Positions 13,593-21,499 of a stretch of DNA of 36,378 nucleotides are shown in pieces. The position numbers were made by a program, and so were the translations under genes. Position 1 is the first letter of the stretch, and each line of letters starts with the position of its first letter. The notes under the pieces are model-generated. The model saw nothing but the letters and a program-made list of their open reading frames with translations. It did no database searches and was not told where the DNA came from. The stretch is taken from contig DATHSN010000242.1 in NCBI GenBank assembly GCA_035464115.1, forward strand, positions 1-36,378, given 5' to 3'. The stretch comes from DATHSN01 sp035464115 (GTDB taxonomy: Bacteria; Actinomycetota; Acidimicrobiia; Acidimicrobiales; SKKL01).

Positions 13593-14390
13593 ATGACCGA
13601 CTCCCCGTTCACCACCCTGCGGGTCAGCGCCGACGGTGCGGTGGGCCACCTCGTGCTCGACCGGCCCGAGCGGCTCAACGCGCTCTCGCGCACCACCCTC
13701 GCCGAGCTCGCCGGCGCCGCAGCCTGGTTCGACGAGCGTCGCGAGGTGAAGGCGGTGGTCGTGCGCGGCGAGGGGCGGGCGTTCTCCGCCGGGTTCGACC
13801 TCGACGACTTCCGCTCCCGTCCCGCCGACGGCACCCCCGACGACGGGGCCGAGCTGGGCCGGGAGATGGCCGACGCCGTCACGGGCATGCGAGCGGTCAC
13901 GGTCGCGGCGATCCACGGCCACTGCGTCGGCGGCGGGCTGGTGCTCGCCGGTTCCTGCGACCTGCGGATCGCCGCCCGGGGGGCGCGCTTCTCGATCCCC
14001 GAGGTCGACCTCGGCATCCCCCTCGCCTGGGGCGGCATCCCCCGCCTCGTCCGAGAGCTCGGACCCGCGATCACCAAGGAGCTCGTGCTCACCTGCCGGC
14101 CGTTCGGGGCCGACGAGGCCGCTGCGCTGCGCTTCGTGAACCGCGTGGTCGACGACGACGCCGTGGTGGCGGCCGCCGAGGAGCTCGCCGCCGAGCTGGC
14201 CACCAAGTCGGCGTTCACGCTCACCAGCACCAAACGGCACGTGAACGCGGTGGCCGAGGAATCGGGATCCACCGCGCAGAGCTTCCGCGACGCCGAGATC
14301 CTCGCCGCCGCGCTCCGCGACCCCGAGTCGCGCGCGGCCGGCGCCGCCTACCTCGAGCGCCGGACCCGGCGAGGAGAGACCCGCCGGTGA
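13593..14390 (+). CDS. Enoyl-CoA hydratase/isomerase family protein
   Basis: A 265-aa crotonase-fold enzyme, usually hydrating 2-enoyl-CoA in beta-oxidation. Family motifs are VGHLVLDRPERLNALS (about residues 15-30), GEGRAFSAGFDLDDF (CoA and oxyanion loop, about 58-72), and AAIHGHCVGGGLVLAGSCDLRIAARGARFSIPEVDLGIPLAWGG (about 105-150). The position of the first catalytic Glu of typical hydratases appears to be Leu/Val in GGGLVLAGSCD, while the second Glu is present in IPEVDLG, so isomerase or another crotonase activity is possible. ATG 13593 has the ribosome site GGAGGA (13581-13586). Its GTGA end overlaps the second TesB gene, which suggests a shared acyl-CoA pathway. Confidence 0.9.
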   Translation: MTDSPFTTLRVSADGAVGHLVLDRPERLNALSRTTLAELAGAAAWFDERREVKAVVVRGEGRAFSAGFDLDDFRSRPADGTPDDGAELGREMADAVTGMRAVTVAAIHGHCVGGGLVLAGSCDLRIAARGARFSIPEVDLGIPLAWGGIPRLVRELGPAITKELVLTCRPFGADEAAALRFVNRVVDDDAVVAAAEELAAELATKSAFTLTSTKRHVNAVAEESGSTAQSFRDAEILAAALRDPESRAAGAAYLERRTRRGETRR

Positions 14391-15256
14391 CCGACACCGC
14401 CCCACCCCCGCCCGACCCGGCACGCCTGGCGGCGCGGTTCGAGCGGTGGATGGCCATGTTCGACCTCGAGCCCGACGGCGACGACGCCTACCTGGCGCCC
14501 ACCCCCGCCGAGGGCGAGGGCCCGCCGCGGCTGTTCGGCGGGCAGGTGGCGGCCCAGAGCCTGCGGGCCGCCACGCTGACCGTCGACGGCGACCGGCCGC
14601 CCCACTCGCTGCACGCCTACTTCCTGCGTCCCGGCCGCCCCGGCGTGCCCCTGCGCCTCGAGGTCGAGCGCACCCGCGACGGCCGGTCGTTCGCCACGCG
14701 CACGGTCCACGCGGTGCAGGACGACGAGACGGTCCTGTTGCTCACCTGCTCGTTCCACGGCGACGAGCCGGGCGACGACTGGCACCGCGTCGCGCCCGAC
14801 GTCCCGGGGCCCGACGAGGTGGCCCACCACCGCTCGCCCATGGCGAGCTTCGACACGGTGAGCCCGTTCGAGATGCGGCCCGTCCACCCGCCCCGGCCCG
14901 ACGGGTTCCCGGTCCTGCACCCGTTCTGGGTGCGGACCCGGCTGCCCGTCCCCGACGACGCGGTGCTGCACCGCTGCCTCATCGCGTTCCTCTCCGACAT
15001 GGGCGTGGTGATGGGGGCGCGAGCCCCCGAGTCGACGCTCCCGGCGCGCTTCCTCGGGGCCAGCCTCGACCACGCGGTCTGGTTCCACCGGCCGGCCCGG
15101 CCCGACGAGTGGCTGCTGTTCTCGGTCGAGCCGGCCTCCAACTCGGGCGCGCGCGGCCTGGCCCTCGGGTCGTTCCGCACCGTCGACGGCACCCTCGTGG
15201 CGTCGATCGCCCAGGAAGCCCTGCTGCGCGACTCCGGGCGCGTGCCCCTGCCCTGA
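14387..15256 (+). CDS. Acyl-CoA thioesterase II (TesB-like), second copy
   Basis: A 289-aa double-hotdog thioesterase, paralogous to the gene at 10541: both share RxFGGQVAAQ, HSLHAYFLRPG, TRDGRSFATR/IRDGRSFTTR, SLDHAxWFHRP and DEWLL. The conserved Asp sits in GASLDHAVWFHRP (about residue 227). The N-terminus has an extra acidic insert (DGDDAYLAPTPAEGEG) that the first copy lacks. GTG 14387 overlaps the enoyl-CoA hydratase stop by GTGA, so it is probably co-translated with it. The two copies differ enough to suggest different acyl-CoA preferences. Confidence 0.92.
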   Translation: MTDTAPPPPDPARLAARFERWMAMFDLEPDGDDAYLAPTPAEGEGPPRLFGGQVAAQSLRAATLTVDGDRPPHSLHAYFLRPGRPGVPLRLEVERTRDGRSFATRTVHAVQDDETVLLLTCSFHGDEPGDDWHRVAPDVPGPDEVAHHRSPMASFDTVSPFEMRPVHPPRPDGFPVLHPFWVRTRLPVPDDAVLHRCLIAFLSDMGVVMGARAPESTLPARFLGASLDHAVWFHRPARPDEWLLFSVEPASNSGARGLALGSFRTVDGTLVASIAQEALLRDSGRVPLP

Positions 15257-15292
15257 TCGGGGCCACCCGACTCGTCGACGCCGCCGATGCGG

Positions 15293-15298
15293 GACAAT
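15293..15298 (+). promoter_or_regulatory. -10 box of the DinB gene, leaderless-type
   Basis: GACAAT, 6 nt before GTG 15305. No ribosome site is visible. Confidence 0.45.
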
Positions 15299-15304
15299 GG
15301 TCGG

Positions 15305-15874
15305 GTGACCACCGACGCCGATCCCGAACCGGCCCCGAACGACGCCGCCGAGCCCGACTGGGTGAAGGTGGTCGCCGAGGAGCGCTGCGACGAGTGCGGC
15401 CTCGAGTCCAACACCGTGCCCCGCGCCGGGCTCGGCGCAGCCATCGGTGTGGCCGCCGAGGCGTGGGCCGAGCTGCTGACCGACACCCCGCCGCCGGATC
15501 TGCAGCGCCGACTCGGCGGAGGCGGGTGGACCGCGCTCGAGTACGGGTGCCACGTCCGCGACGTGTTCCGCGTGTTCTCCGGGCGCCTGGCCCTGATCCT
15601 CGCCGAGGACGAGCCCGAGCTCGTGTGGTGGGACCACGGCGCCGCGGTGGTCGAGGACCGCTACGCGGAGCAGGATCCCGCGGTCGTCGCCGACGAGCTG
15701 GTCGACCGGGCCCGCCGCTTCGCCACCGAGCTCGACGCGGTGACCCCCGACGGCTGGGAGCGCACCGGCGTCCGACGCGGCACCGAGCGCTTCACGGTCG
15801 ACGGCCTCGCTCGCTTCGCGCTCCACGAGACCGTCCACCACCTCCACGACGCGGAACGAGCGATCGCTCCGTGA
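15305..15874 (+). CDS. DinB superfamily protein with N-terminal CxxC
   Basis: A 189-aa predicted metal-binding four-helix bundle of the DinB/YfiT superfamily. Metal-ligand candidates are His in YGCHVRDVF (about residue 82) and the two His in HETVHHLHD (about 178-186). Before the bundle there is a CDECG motif (about residues 22-26) that could add a thiol or zinc site. GTG 15305 is preferred over the ATG at 15287, since a GACAAT box lies between them. It overlaps the HAD phosphatase gene by GTGA. The family is poorly characterised; a thiol-transferase-like role is only a guess. Confidence 0.78.
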   Translation: MTTDADPEPAPNDAAEPDWVKVVAEERCDECGLESNTVPRAGLGAAIGVAAEAWAELLTDTPPPDLQRRLGGGGWTALEYGCHVRDVFRVFSGRLALILAEDEPELVWWDHGAAVVEDRYAEQDPAVVADELVDRARRFATELDAVTPDGWERTGVRRGTERFTVDGLARFALHETVHHLHDAERAIAP

Positions 15875-16533
15875 GCGGCGCCGGCCGCGGCGTCGTGCTC
15901 CTCGACGTCGACGGGTGCCTCGTCGACTCCACCCGTCCGGTCGGCGAGGCGATCGACGCCGCGCTCGTCGACCACGGGGTGGCACCGCTCGCACCGGGCG
16001 AGCTGCAGGCGCTCATCGGCCCCCCGCTGAAGATCGGGCTCGCCGGCCACCTCGACCGCGTCGGCGCCGACCTGGGGATCGTCGACTCGCTGATCGCCAC
16101 CTACCGGCAGCGCTACGCACCGCTCTCGATCGAGCTGGCCGCCAGCTACCCCGGGGTCCCCGAGGCGGTGGCCGCCCTCGCGGCGGAGGGCCGGCGACTC
16201 GCGGTCGTCACCTCCAAGCCGCAGGTGTTCGCGGTGCCCATCCTCGAGGCGCTGGGGCTCGACCGGCACCTCGAGGTGATGGTCGGACCCGGTCCGGAGG
16301 AGATCGAGCCCAAGACCACCACCATGGCCCGTGCCCTCGCCCTGCTCGATCCGTTCGACCCGTCGGGCTCGGTGATGGTCGGCGACCGCCACCACGACGT
16401 CGAGGCCGCCCACGCCCACGGGCTGCGGGCCATCGGCGTGCTCTGGGGCTTCGGCACCGAGGACGAGCTCCGTAGCGCCGGCGCCCACGCCGTCGTGGCC
16501 GACGCCACCGAGCTGCTGGCCGCGCTCGCCTGA
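15871..16533 (+). CDS. HAD-superfamily hydrolase (phosphoglycolate phosphatase-like)
   Basis: A 220-aa cytoplasmic phosphatase of HAD subfamily IA. Motif I is LLDVDGCLVDS (about residues 10-20; nucleophile Asp and acid/base Asp). Motif II is VVTSK (about 111-115), motif III the Lys in EIEPKTTT (about 148) and motif IV GDRHHDVEAA (about 170-179). The cap lies between motifs I and II, as in Gph/PgmB-type enzymes. Expected substrates are small phosphorylated sugars or phosphoglycolate; which one is unknown. GTG 15871 overlaps the DinB gene stop. Confidence 0.9.
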   Translation: MSGAGRGVVLLDVDGCLVDSTRPVGEAIDAALVDHGVAPLAPGELQALIGPPLKIGLAGHLDRVGADLGIVDSLIATYRQRYAPLSIELAASYPGVPEAVAALAAEGRRLAVVTSKPQVFAVPILEALGLDRHLEVMVGPGPEEIEPKTTTMARALALLDPFDPSGSVMVGDRHHDVEAAHAHGLRAIGVLWGFGTEDELRSAGAHAVVADATELLAALA

Positions 16534-16550
16534 GCGCGTCGCTCGACGCC

Positions 16551-16577
16551 GTCGCATCGTTGCTACGGTTGTCGCAT
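16551..16577 (+). promoter_or_regulatory. Promoter and possible operator of the toxin-antitoxin pair
   Basis: TACGGT (16564-16569) lies 6 nt before ATG 16576, a leaderless-type promoter. Two direct copies of GTCGCAT (16551-16557 and 16571-16577), exactly 20 bp apart, bracket it. They are a candidate binding site for the antitoxin-toxin complex, which usually represses its own promoter. Confidence 0.45.
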
Positions 16578-16827
16578 GTCCACCGTGGCGTCGCGTGAGC
16601 TGCGCAACCAGACCCGGGACCTGCTCGATCGCGTGGCGGCCGGCGACGAGGTCACCATCACCGTCGACGGCCGCCCCGTCGCCCGCTTGGTTCCGCTTCC
16701 CCACCGGACCCGCTGGCTGAGCCGCGACCGCTTCGTCCGCGACATCCTCGCCACCAGCGCCGACCGTGGGCTGCGCGATGAGCTCGCCACGCTCGCCCCC
16801 GACACCACCGACGACCTCCCGTGGTGA
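16576..16827 (+). CDS. Type II antitoxin, Phd/YefM (VapB-partner) family
   Basis: An 83-aa antitoxin. The N-terminal half (SRELRNQTRDLLDRVAAGDEVTITVDGRPVARLVPL) is the Phd/YefM DNA-binding domain. The C-terminal half (WLSRDRFVRDIL and onward) should wrap around and inactivate the toxin. The last 4 nt (GTGA) overlap the PIN toxin gene. The complex would be expected to autorepress the promoter at 16564. The family assignment is strong by motif and by partner. Confidence 0.9.
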   Translation: MSTVASRELRNQTRDLLDRVAAGDEVTITVDGRPVARLVPLPHRTRWLSRDRFVRDILATSADRGLRDELATLAPDTTDDLPW

Positions 16828-17213
16828 CCCGGGCCGTCGCCGACACATCGGTGTTCATCGCCACCGAGACCGGGCGCTCTCTCGACACCGGCGCCTTCCC
16901 GGCCGAGCTCGGCGTGTCGATCATCACCATCGGCGAGCTGCGCGCCGGCGTCCTCGCCGCCGACGACCTGTCCACCCGCGACCGTCGCCTCCGCACCCTC
17001 ACCAGCGCCATGGGGCTCGAGCCCCTCCCTGTCGACGGCGTCGTCGCCGAGCACTGGGCCCGCCTGCGGGTGCACCTGCGCGACACCGGCCAACGGATGG
17101 GGGTCAACGACTCCTGGATCGCCGCCACCGCTCTCGCCAACGACGCCGCGGTGCTCACCCAGGACGACGGGTTCCCGGTCGACCTCCCCGACCTCGACGT
17201 CATCCGCGTGTGA
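16824..17213 (+). CDS. vapC: VapC-type PIN-domain toxin ribonuclease
   Basis: A 129-aa endoribonuclease toxin of the VapC family, which cuts tRNA or rRNA when freed from its antitoxin. The four acidic residues of the PIN active site are visible: Asp in AVADTSVF (about residue 7), Glu in TIGELRAG (about 38), Asp in GVNDSWIAATAL (about 95) and Asp in TQDDGFPV (about 114). The length is typical. GTG 16824 overlaps the antitoxin stop; GTG 16821 is an alternative. The active site is complete, so the toxin is probably functional. Confidence 0.92.
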   Translation: MTRAVADTSVFIATETGRSLDTGAFPAELGVSIITIGELRAGVLAADDLSTRDRRLRTLTSAMGLEPLPVDGVVAEHWARLRVHLRDTGQRMGVNDSWIAATALANDAAVLTQDDGFPVDLPDLDVIRV

Positions 17214-17233
17214 TCCCGGCCGCGCCCGAGCGG

Positions 17234-18283
17234 TCATCCGCCGGGCGTGGCTCCGCGGAGCTCCAGGCGGCCGACCACCTCGCCCTGCACGATGTCGCCG
17301 GTCGGGACGAAGCCGAGCCCCCGGTAGAACGGCTCGGGTGAGCCCGGGCCGGGTTCCCAGCTCACCGCGAGGGACTCGCAACCCAGGGTGCGGTACCGCT
17401 CGGCCACCCGCGCCACCACGACCGTGCCGATGCCGCGGCCCTGGTGTCGACGGTCGATCAGCAGGCGCCACAGGTACGGCTCGGGCGAGGTGGCGGTGGG
17501 CTCCTGGGTCATGACGAAGCCGGCGGGCTCGCCGTCGGCGGCGATCCCCCGGACCCAGGGCTCGACGGTGCCGCCGCCGTCGTCGGGGTGGTCGACGGCC
17601 AGGTCGGCGAACGACTGGCCCAAGGTGGCGACGAGTCGCCGCTGGCTCGGGTGCGTCCGCAACCTGAGGTAGGCGTGGACGGTGTCGTGGGCCAGCTCCA
17701 CCAGCTCGACCTCATCCGCCGGCCCGACCGGGCGGGCGAGCCACGCGGCGCGATCGTCGGCGAGCAGTCCCCACCGCTCGTCGTCGACCCACTCGCCCCG
17801 CTCGAGGTGGGCCTGGCGGGCCACCCCCTCGAGGACGAAGCCCAGTCGCTCGAGCACCCGCCGCGACGGCCCGTTCGACGGGTCGAGCCCGGCCTCGACC
17901 CGGTGGACCCCGGCGGCGAGGAGGGCGTCGACCACCGCCCCGACCGCCTCGACGGCATGGCCGTGGCCCTGGTGGGCGGGGTCGAGCGTGTAGCCGACCT
18001 CGGCGACCGACCCCGCGTCGTCGAGGCGCACGGCGACGTCGCCGACCATCGTCGTCCCGACCTCGACGGCCAGCTGCACCCAGTGGCCCGGGGTCGGGCC
18101 AGCCAGGTCGCCCTGCCCGGCGATCAGCTCGACGGCCGACGAGATCGGGAACGGGGCGTCCCACGACTGGTGACGGGCGACGTCGGGATGGGAGCGGTAC
18201 GCGGCGAGGGCGGCGGCGTCCGCCGGCGTCATGCGACGCACGACGAGGCGGTCGGTCCGCAGCGGCAGGGCGATCACGGCCAC
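17234..18283 (-). CDS. Tandem GNAT acetyltransferase (two GNAT domains)
   Basis: A 349-aa protein with two acetyltransferase domains. The first (about residues 5-170) is RimJ/RimL-like: LRTDRLVVRRMTPADAAALAAYRSHPDV, VAEVGYTLDPAHQGHGHAVEAVGAVV (acetyl-CoA loop Q-x-x-G-x-A) and NGPSRRVLERLGFVLEG. The second (about 180-345) has LWRLLIDRRHQGRGIGTVVVARV (R/Q-x-x-G-x-G) and PEPFYRGLGFVPTGDI. Each half resembles a complete single-domain acetyltransferase. GTG 18283 or GTG 18277 could start it; a 20-codon frame (18274-18336) would overlap the latter by GTGA. The substrates are unknown. It converges on vapC with a 20-bp gap. Confidence 0.88.
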   Translation of the reverse strand: MAVIALPLRTDRLVVRRMTPADAAALAAYRSHPDVARHQSWDAPFPISSAVELIAGQGDLAGPTPGHWVQLAVEVGTTMVGDVAVRLDDAGSVAEVGYTLDPAHQGHGHAVEAVGAVVDALLAAGVHRVEAGLDPSNGPSRRVLERLGFVLEGVARQAHLERGEWVDDERWGLLADDRAAWLARPVGPADEVELVELAHDTVHAYLRLRTHPSQRRLVATLGQSFADLAVDHPDDGGGTVEPWVRGIAADGEPAGFVMTQEPTATSPEPYLWRLLIDRRHQGRGIGTVVVARVAERYRTLGCESLAVSWEPGPGSPEPFYRGLGFVPTGDIVQGEVVGRLELRGATPGG

Positions 18284-18429
18284 CAGCCCAGCACATCCAC
18301 CCGGCCGACCACACCGAGATCCGACCCGTCCCCCATCGCCGCGGCGGCCCAGGAGCGCATCGGGTAGGTTCGCCGGCCCGCCCGTCGGCCACGGCGCGGG
18401 ATCGGGCCGCGTTCGGGGAGGGGGCGACC
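18284..18429. promoter_or_regulatory. Divergent promoter region before the ABC-2 exporter
   Basis: Holds a TAGGTT box (18365-18370) facing right, then a leader of about 50 nt and a strong ribosome site GGGGAGGGGG (18415-18424), 5 nt before GTG 18430. No clear -10 box was found for the leftward GNAT gene. Confidence 0.5.
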
Positions 18430-19218
18430 GTGCTGTACCTGCAGGTGGTCCGGCTCACCGCCCGACGCATGTCGACCTACCGCGGCGCCACCGTCGCCGG
18501 GGTGGTCACCAACACCGTGTTCGGGTTCATCCTCGCCTACGTGATGCTCGCCGTGTTCCGCGAGCGGCCCGACATCGGTGGGTTCGACGCCATCGACGCG
18601 GTCACGTTCGTCTTCGTCACCCAGGGGATGCTCATGGTGGTCGGCGTGTTCGGGTCCACCGAGCAGGCCGACCGGGTCCTCACCGGCGACGTCGCCGTCG
18701 ACCTGTCGCGCCCCTACGACCTCCAGGGCTGGTGGGCGGCGGTCGCCTACGGCAAGGCCGCGTTCTACGCGGTGTTCCGGGGCGTCCCGCCCTTCCTCGT
18801 CGGCGCCCTCGTCTTCGACTTCCGGCTGCCGGAGGCGACCACCACGTGGGGATGGTTCCTGCTCACCGTCGCCCTCGGCGTGGGGGTGGCGTTCGCGTTC
18901 GGGTTCCTCATCCAGCTCGCCGCGTTCTGGCTGATCGACATCCGCGGGCTGTCGCAGCTGGGCTGGCTCACCGCCCAGTTCCTCTCGGGGGTGTTCGTGC
19001 CCGTGGTCCTGTTCCCCGACTGGCTCGAGACGCTGGCGCGCGCCCTGCCCTTCGTCGCCATGGTCCAGCTGCCCGTCGAGGTCTTCCTGGAGCAGCACCG
19101 AGGTGGCGAGCGCATCGCCGTGCTCGCCCACCAGGTGACCTGGCTGGCGATCCTCGTCGGGGCCGGGCGCATCGTCATGGCCCGAGCCGTCCGCAAGGTG
19201 GTGGTCCAGGGTGGGTGA
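18430..19218 (+). CDS. ABC-2 type transporter permease (first)
   Basis: A 262-aa inner-membrane permease. Six hydrophobic segments can be seen, among them ATVAGVVTNTVFGFILAYVML, VTFVFVTQGMLMVVGVFG, WFLLTVALGVGVAFAFGFLIQLAAFWLI, LTAQFLSGVFVPVVLF and TWLAILVGAGRIVMA. This is the COG4587-like layout, normally found with a second permease and an ATPase, both of which follow. GTG 18430 has a strong ribosome site. It overlaps the second permease by 8 nt. The three-gene set probably exports an unknown compound or acts on envelope lipids. Confidence 0.87.
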   Translation: MLYLQVVRLTARRMSTYRGATVAGVVTNTVFGFILAYVMLAVFRERPDIGGFDAIDAVTFVFVTQGMLMVVGVFGSTEQADRVLTGDVAVDLSRPYDLQGWWAAVAYGKAAFYAVFRGVPPFLVGALVFDFRLPEATTTWGWFLLTVALGVGVAFAFGFLIQLAAFWLIDIRGLSQLGWLTAQFLSGVFVPVVLFPDWLETLARALPFVAMVQLPVEVFLEQHRGGERIAVLAHQVTWLAILVGAGRIVMARAVRKVVVQGG

Positions 19219-20023
19219 GCTCGCCGCGCAGCTCTCGACCTACCGCCGTCTCGTCGGCGCCCGCATCCGCGCCGACTGGCAGTACCGCACGTCGTTCGTG
19301 CTGTTCCTGCTCAGCCAGACGCTCGTGGCCGGCTTCGACTTCGCCGTCATCGTGGTGATCTTCACCAACGTCGACGCCCTCGCCGGGTGGAGCGGGCCCG
19401 AGGTCGCCCTGCTCTTCGGCATCTCGGGGGTGGGGTTCGCGCTCGGCGACCTGTTCATCAGCCAGGTGGAGCGGGTGTCGTTCCACATCAAGCAGGGCAC
19501 GTTCGACCAGTTCCTCATCCGGCCGGTGCCCACCCTCCTGCAGATCTCGGCCCACGACTTCGCCCTCCGGCGCGTCGGCCGGCTCGTCCAGCCCACCATC
19601 GTCCTCGCCGTCTCGCTCGTGCTGGTCGACGTCGAGTGGGGCGCGCCCCAGGTGATCCTGGTCGGCCTCACCCTCGTCTCCGGCGCGCTCATCTTCGGCG
19701 CCATCTGGGTGATCACGTCATCGATCGCGTTCTGGACCGTCGAGACCCAGGAGATCGCCAACTCGTTCACCTACGGGGGCGGCACCCTGTCGGCCTATCC
19801 CATCGACGTGCTCGGCTCGTGGCTGCGGCGCATCGTCACCTTCGTCGTCCCCCTCGCCTCGGTGGCCTTCCTGCCCGCCGCCTGGCTCCTCGACCAGCCG
19901 ATGCCGTTCGGCCTGCCCCGGGCCGCCGGGTGGTCGGGCCCGCTCGTGGCTGTGGCCCTCGTGGCCCTCGCCCGGCTCCAGTGGCGCAACGCCCTCCGCC
20001 ACCACCGCGGGACGGGGAGCTGA
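19211..20023 (+). CDS. ABC-2 type transporter permease (second)
   Basis: A 270-aa inner-membrane permease of the COG3694-like type. Hydrophobic segments include TSFVLFLLSQTLVAGFDFAVIVVIF, VALLFGISGVGFALGDLFIS, PTIVLAVSLVLVDV, QVILVGLTLVSGALIFGAIWVITSSIAFW, IVTFVVPLASVAFLPAAWLL and LVAVALVALARLQW. VERVSFHIKQGTFDQFLIRPVP is a typical cytoplasmic loop of this family, likely to contact the ATPase. GTG 19211 overlaps the first permease. The two permeases probably form a heterodimer. Confidence 0.87.
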   Translation: MGELAAQLSTYRRLVGARIRADWQYRTSFVLFLLSQTLVAGFDFAVIVVIFTNVDALAGWSGPEVALLFGISGVGFALGDLFISQVERVSFHIKQGTFDQFLIRPVPTLLQISAHDFALRRVGRLVQPTIVLAVSLVLVDVEWGAPQVILVGLTLVSGALIFGAIWVITSSIAFWTVETQEIANSFTYGGGTLSAYPIDVLGSWLRRIVTFVVPLASVAFLPAAWLLDQPMPFGLPRAAGWSGPLVAVALVALARLQWRNALRHHRGTGS

Positions 20024-20025
20024 CC

Positions 20026-20994
20026 GTGGCGCTCATCACCCTCGACGAGGTGTCGAAGGAGTTCGTCGTGCGGATCCGGGCCGGGCGGATCCGCCGGACG
20101 ACCCGCACCGTCACCGCGGTCGACCGCGTGTCGTTCGCGGTCGAGGCCGGGTCGATGGTGGGGTACATCGGCCCGAACGGTGCCGGGAAATCAACCACGG
20201 TCAAGATGCTCATCGGCATCCTCGTGCCGTCGTCGGGTCGGGTGGTGGTCGACGGGCGCGACCCGAGCCGCGAGCGCGTCGAGGTGACCCGGCGCATCGG
20301 CGTGGTGGTCGGCCAGCGCAGCCAGCTGTGGTGGGACCTCCCCCTCGCCGACAGCTTCGAGCTGCTCCGCCACGTGTACCGGGTGCCCGCCGCTCGTCAC
20401 GCCGAGGTGCTCGCCGGCTTCGTCGAGCTCCTCGACCTCGGCCCCTTCCTGCGCACCCCGGTGCGCCAGCTGTCGCTCGGCCAGCGCATGCGGGGCGAGC
20501 TGGCCGCCGCGCTCCTCCACGAGCCGCCCGTGGTCCTGCTCGACGAGCCGACCATCGGCCTCGACATCGCCTCCAAGGACGCCGTGCGCCGCTTCCTGCT
20601 CGAGCTGAACCGAGAGCGGGGCACCACCGTGCTGCTCACCACCCACGACCTCGCCGACGTCGAGCGGCTGTGCCGGCGGTTGATCGTGATCGATCACGGG
20701 CGCGTCGTCGAGGACACCACCGTCGCCGACATCGTCCGCCGCCACGGTGACCACCGCACGCTCGTGGTCGATCTCGACGACCCGGTCCCCGACCTGATCG
20801 TGCCCGGCGCCGAGCTGGTGCGCGTCGAGGGTCCCCGCCACTGGCTGCGCTTCTCGCGGGCCGACCACACCGCCGCCTCGCTGCTCGACGCGGTCGCCCG
20901 CCACCACGCCGTGCACGACCTCTCGCTGGAGGAGCCGTCGATCGAGGAGATCGTCGGGCGGATCTACCGGGGCGAGACCGATCCCGGGACCTGA
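20026..20994 (+). CDS. ABC transporter ATP-binding protein (COG4586-like)
   Basis: A 322-aa ATPase that powers the two permeases. Walker A is GPNGAGKSTT (about residues 46-55). The Q-loop region is GVVVGQRSQLWWDLP, typical of the COG4586 subgroup. The signature is LSLGQ instead of LSGGQ (about 147-151), Walker B is VVLLDEPTIGLD (about 166-177) and the H-loop is TTHD (about 205-208). A C-terminal extension of about 90 residues (HRTLVVDLDDPVPDLIVPGAEL and onward) is a regulatory-type tail, as in the DUF4162 group. GTG 20026 is 2 nt after the permease stop. The 3' end overlaps the convergent membrane protein gene by 31 bp. Confidence 0.9.
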   Translation: MALITLDEVSKEFVVRIRAGRIRRTTRTVTAVDRVSFAVEAGSMVGYIGPNGAGKSTTVKMLIGILVPSSGRVVVDGRDPSRERVEVTRRIGVVVGQRSQLWWDLPLADSFELLRHVYRVPAARHAEVLAGFVELLDLGPFLRTPVRQLSLGQRMRGELAAALLHEPPVVLLDEPTIGLDIASKDAVRRFLLELNRERGTTVLLTTHDLADVERLCRRLIVIDHGRVVEDTTVADIVRRHGDHRTLVVDLDDPVPDLIVPGAELVRVEGPRHWLRFSRADHTAASLLDAVARHHAVHDLSLEEPSIEEIVGRIYRGETDPGT

Positions 20995-21443
20995 TCGGGC
21001 ACCGGGGCCGACCGGGCGGTGTCGTCGCTGGGGGTGACGGCGAGGTAGACGAGCACGGCGAGGAGAGGGATCTCCACGGCCCGCAGCGCGATGCCCCACG
21101 GCTCGAACGCCGGCTCACGATCGCTGGACACCGCCAGGTACATGACGAAGATCAGCACCTGGAGCGCCGCGCCGACCGCCCAGATCGGCCGGCGGTCCAC
21201 GAGGAGCAGCAGGAGGGCGCCGACCAGGAAGATCGTGCCGGCACCCACCCCGAACACCCCGATGTCGATCTCCTCCTCGCCCGCCTCGGCGGTGGCCTCG
21301 GCGACGGTGATGACCTCGGCTCCGATCAGGTAGTAGACGGCCGCCATCACACCGGCGAGGGCGGCGCCCACCCGGCGCAGGAGCCATCGGCGGCTGGAGC
21401 GGTCGGCTCCGCTGGGCGCGTCGAGCATCGAGCTCTGGGGCAT
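20964..21443 (-). CDS. Small four-helix membrane protein of unknown function
   Basis: A 159-aa protein that I do not recognise. It has four hydrophobic helices: VGAALAGVMAAVYYLIGAEVI, VGAGTIFLVGALLLLLV, PIWAVGAALQVLIFVMYLAV and AVEIPLLAVLVYLAV. An acidic loop (AEATAEAGEEEID) sits between helices 1 and 2. ATG 21443 has one of the best ribosome sites in the window (GAGGAGGT, 7 nt upstream), which supports it as a real gene. Its 3' end overlaps the convergent ATPase gene. It is divergent from the aldo/keto reductase, with a DosR-like palindrome between. Confidence 0.7.
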   Translation of the reverse strand: MPQSSMLDAPSGADRSSRRWLLRRVGAALAGVMAAVYYLIGAEVITVAEATAEAGEEEIDIGVFGVGAGTIFLVGALLLLLVDRRPIWAVGAALQVLIFVMYLAVSSDREPAFEPWGIALRAVEIPLLAVLVYLAVTPSDDTARSAPVPDQVPGSVSPR

Positions 21444-21499
21444 CGTGGTACCTCCTCGCCGGGTGCCGCTCCCAGCGTCTCACCAGAGCCGCCCGCGCT

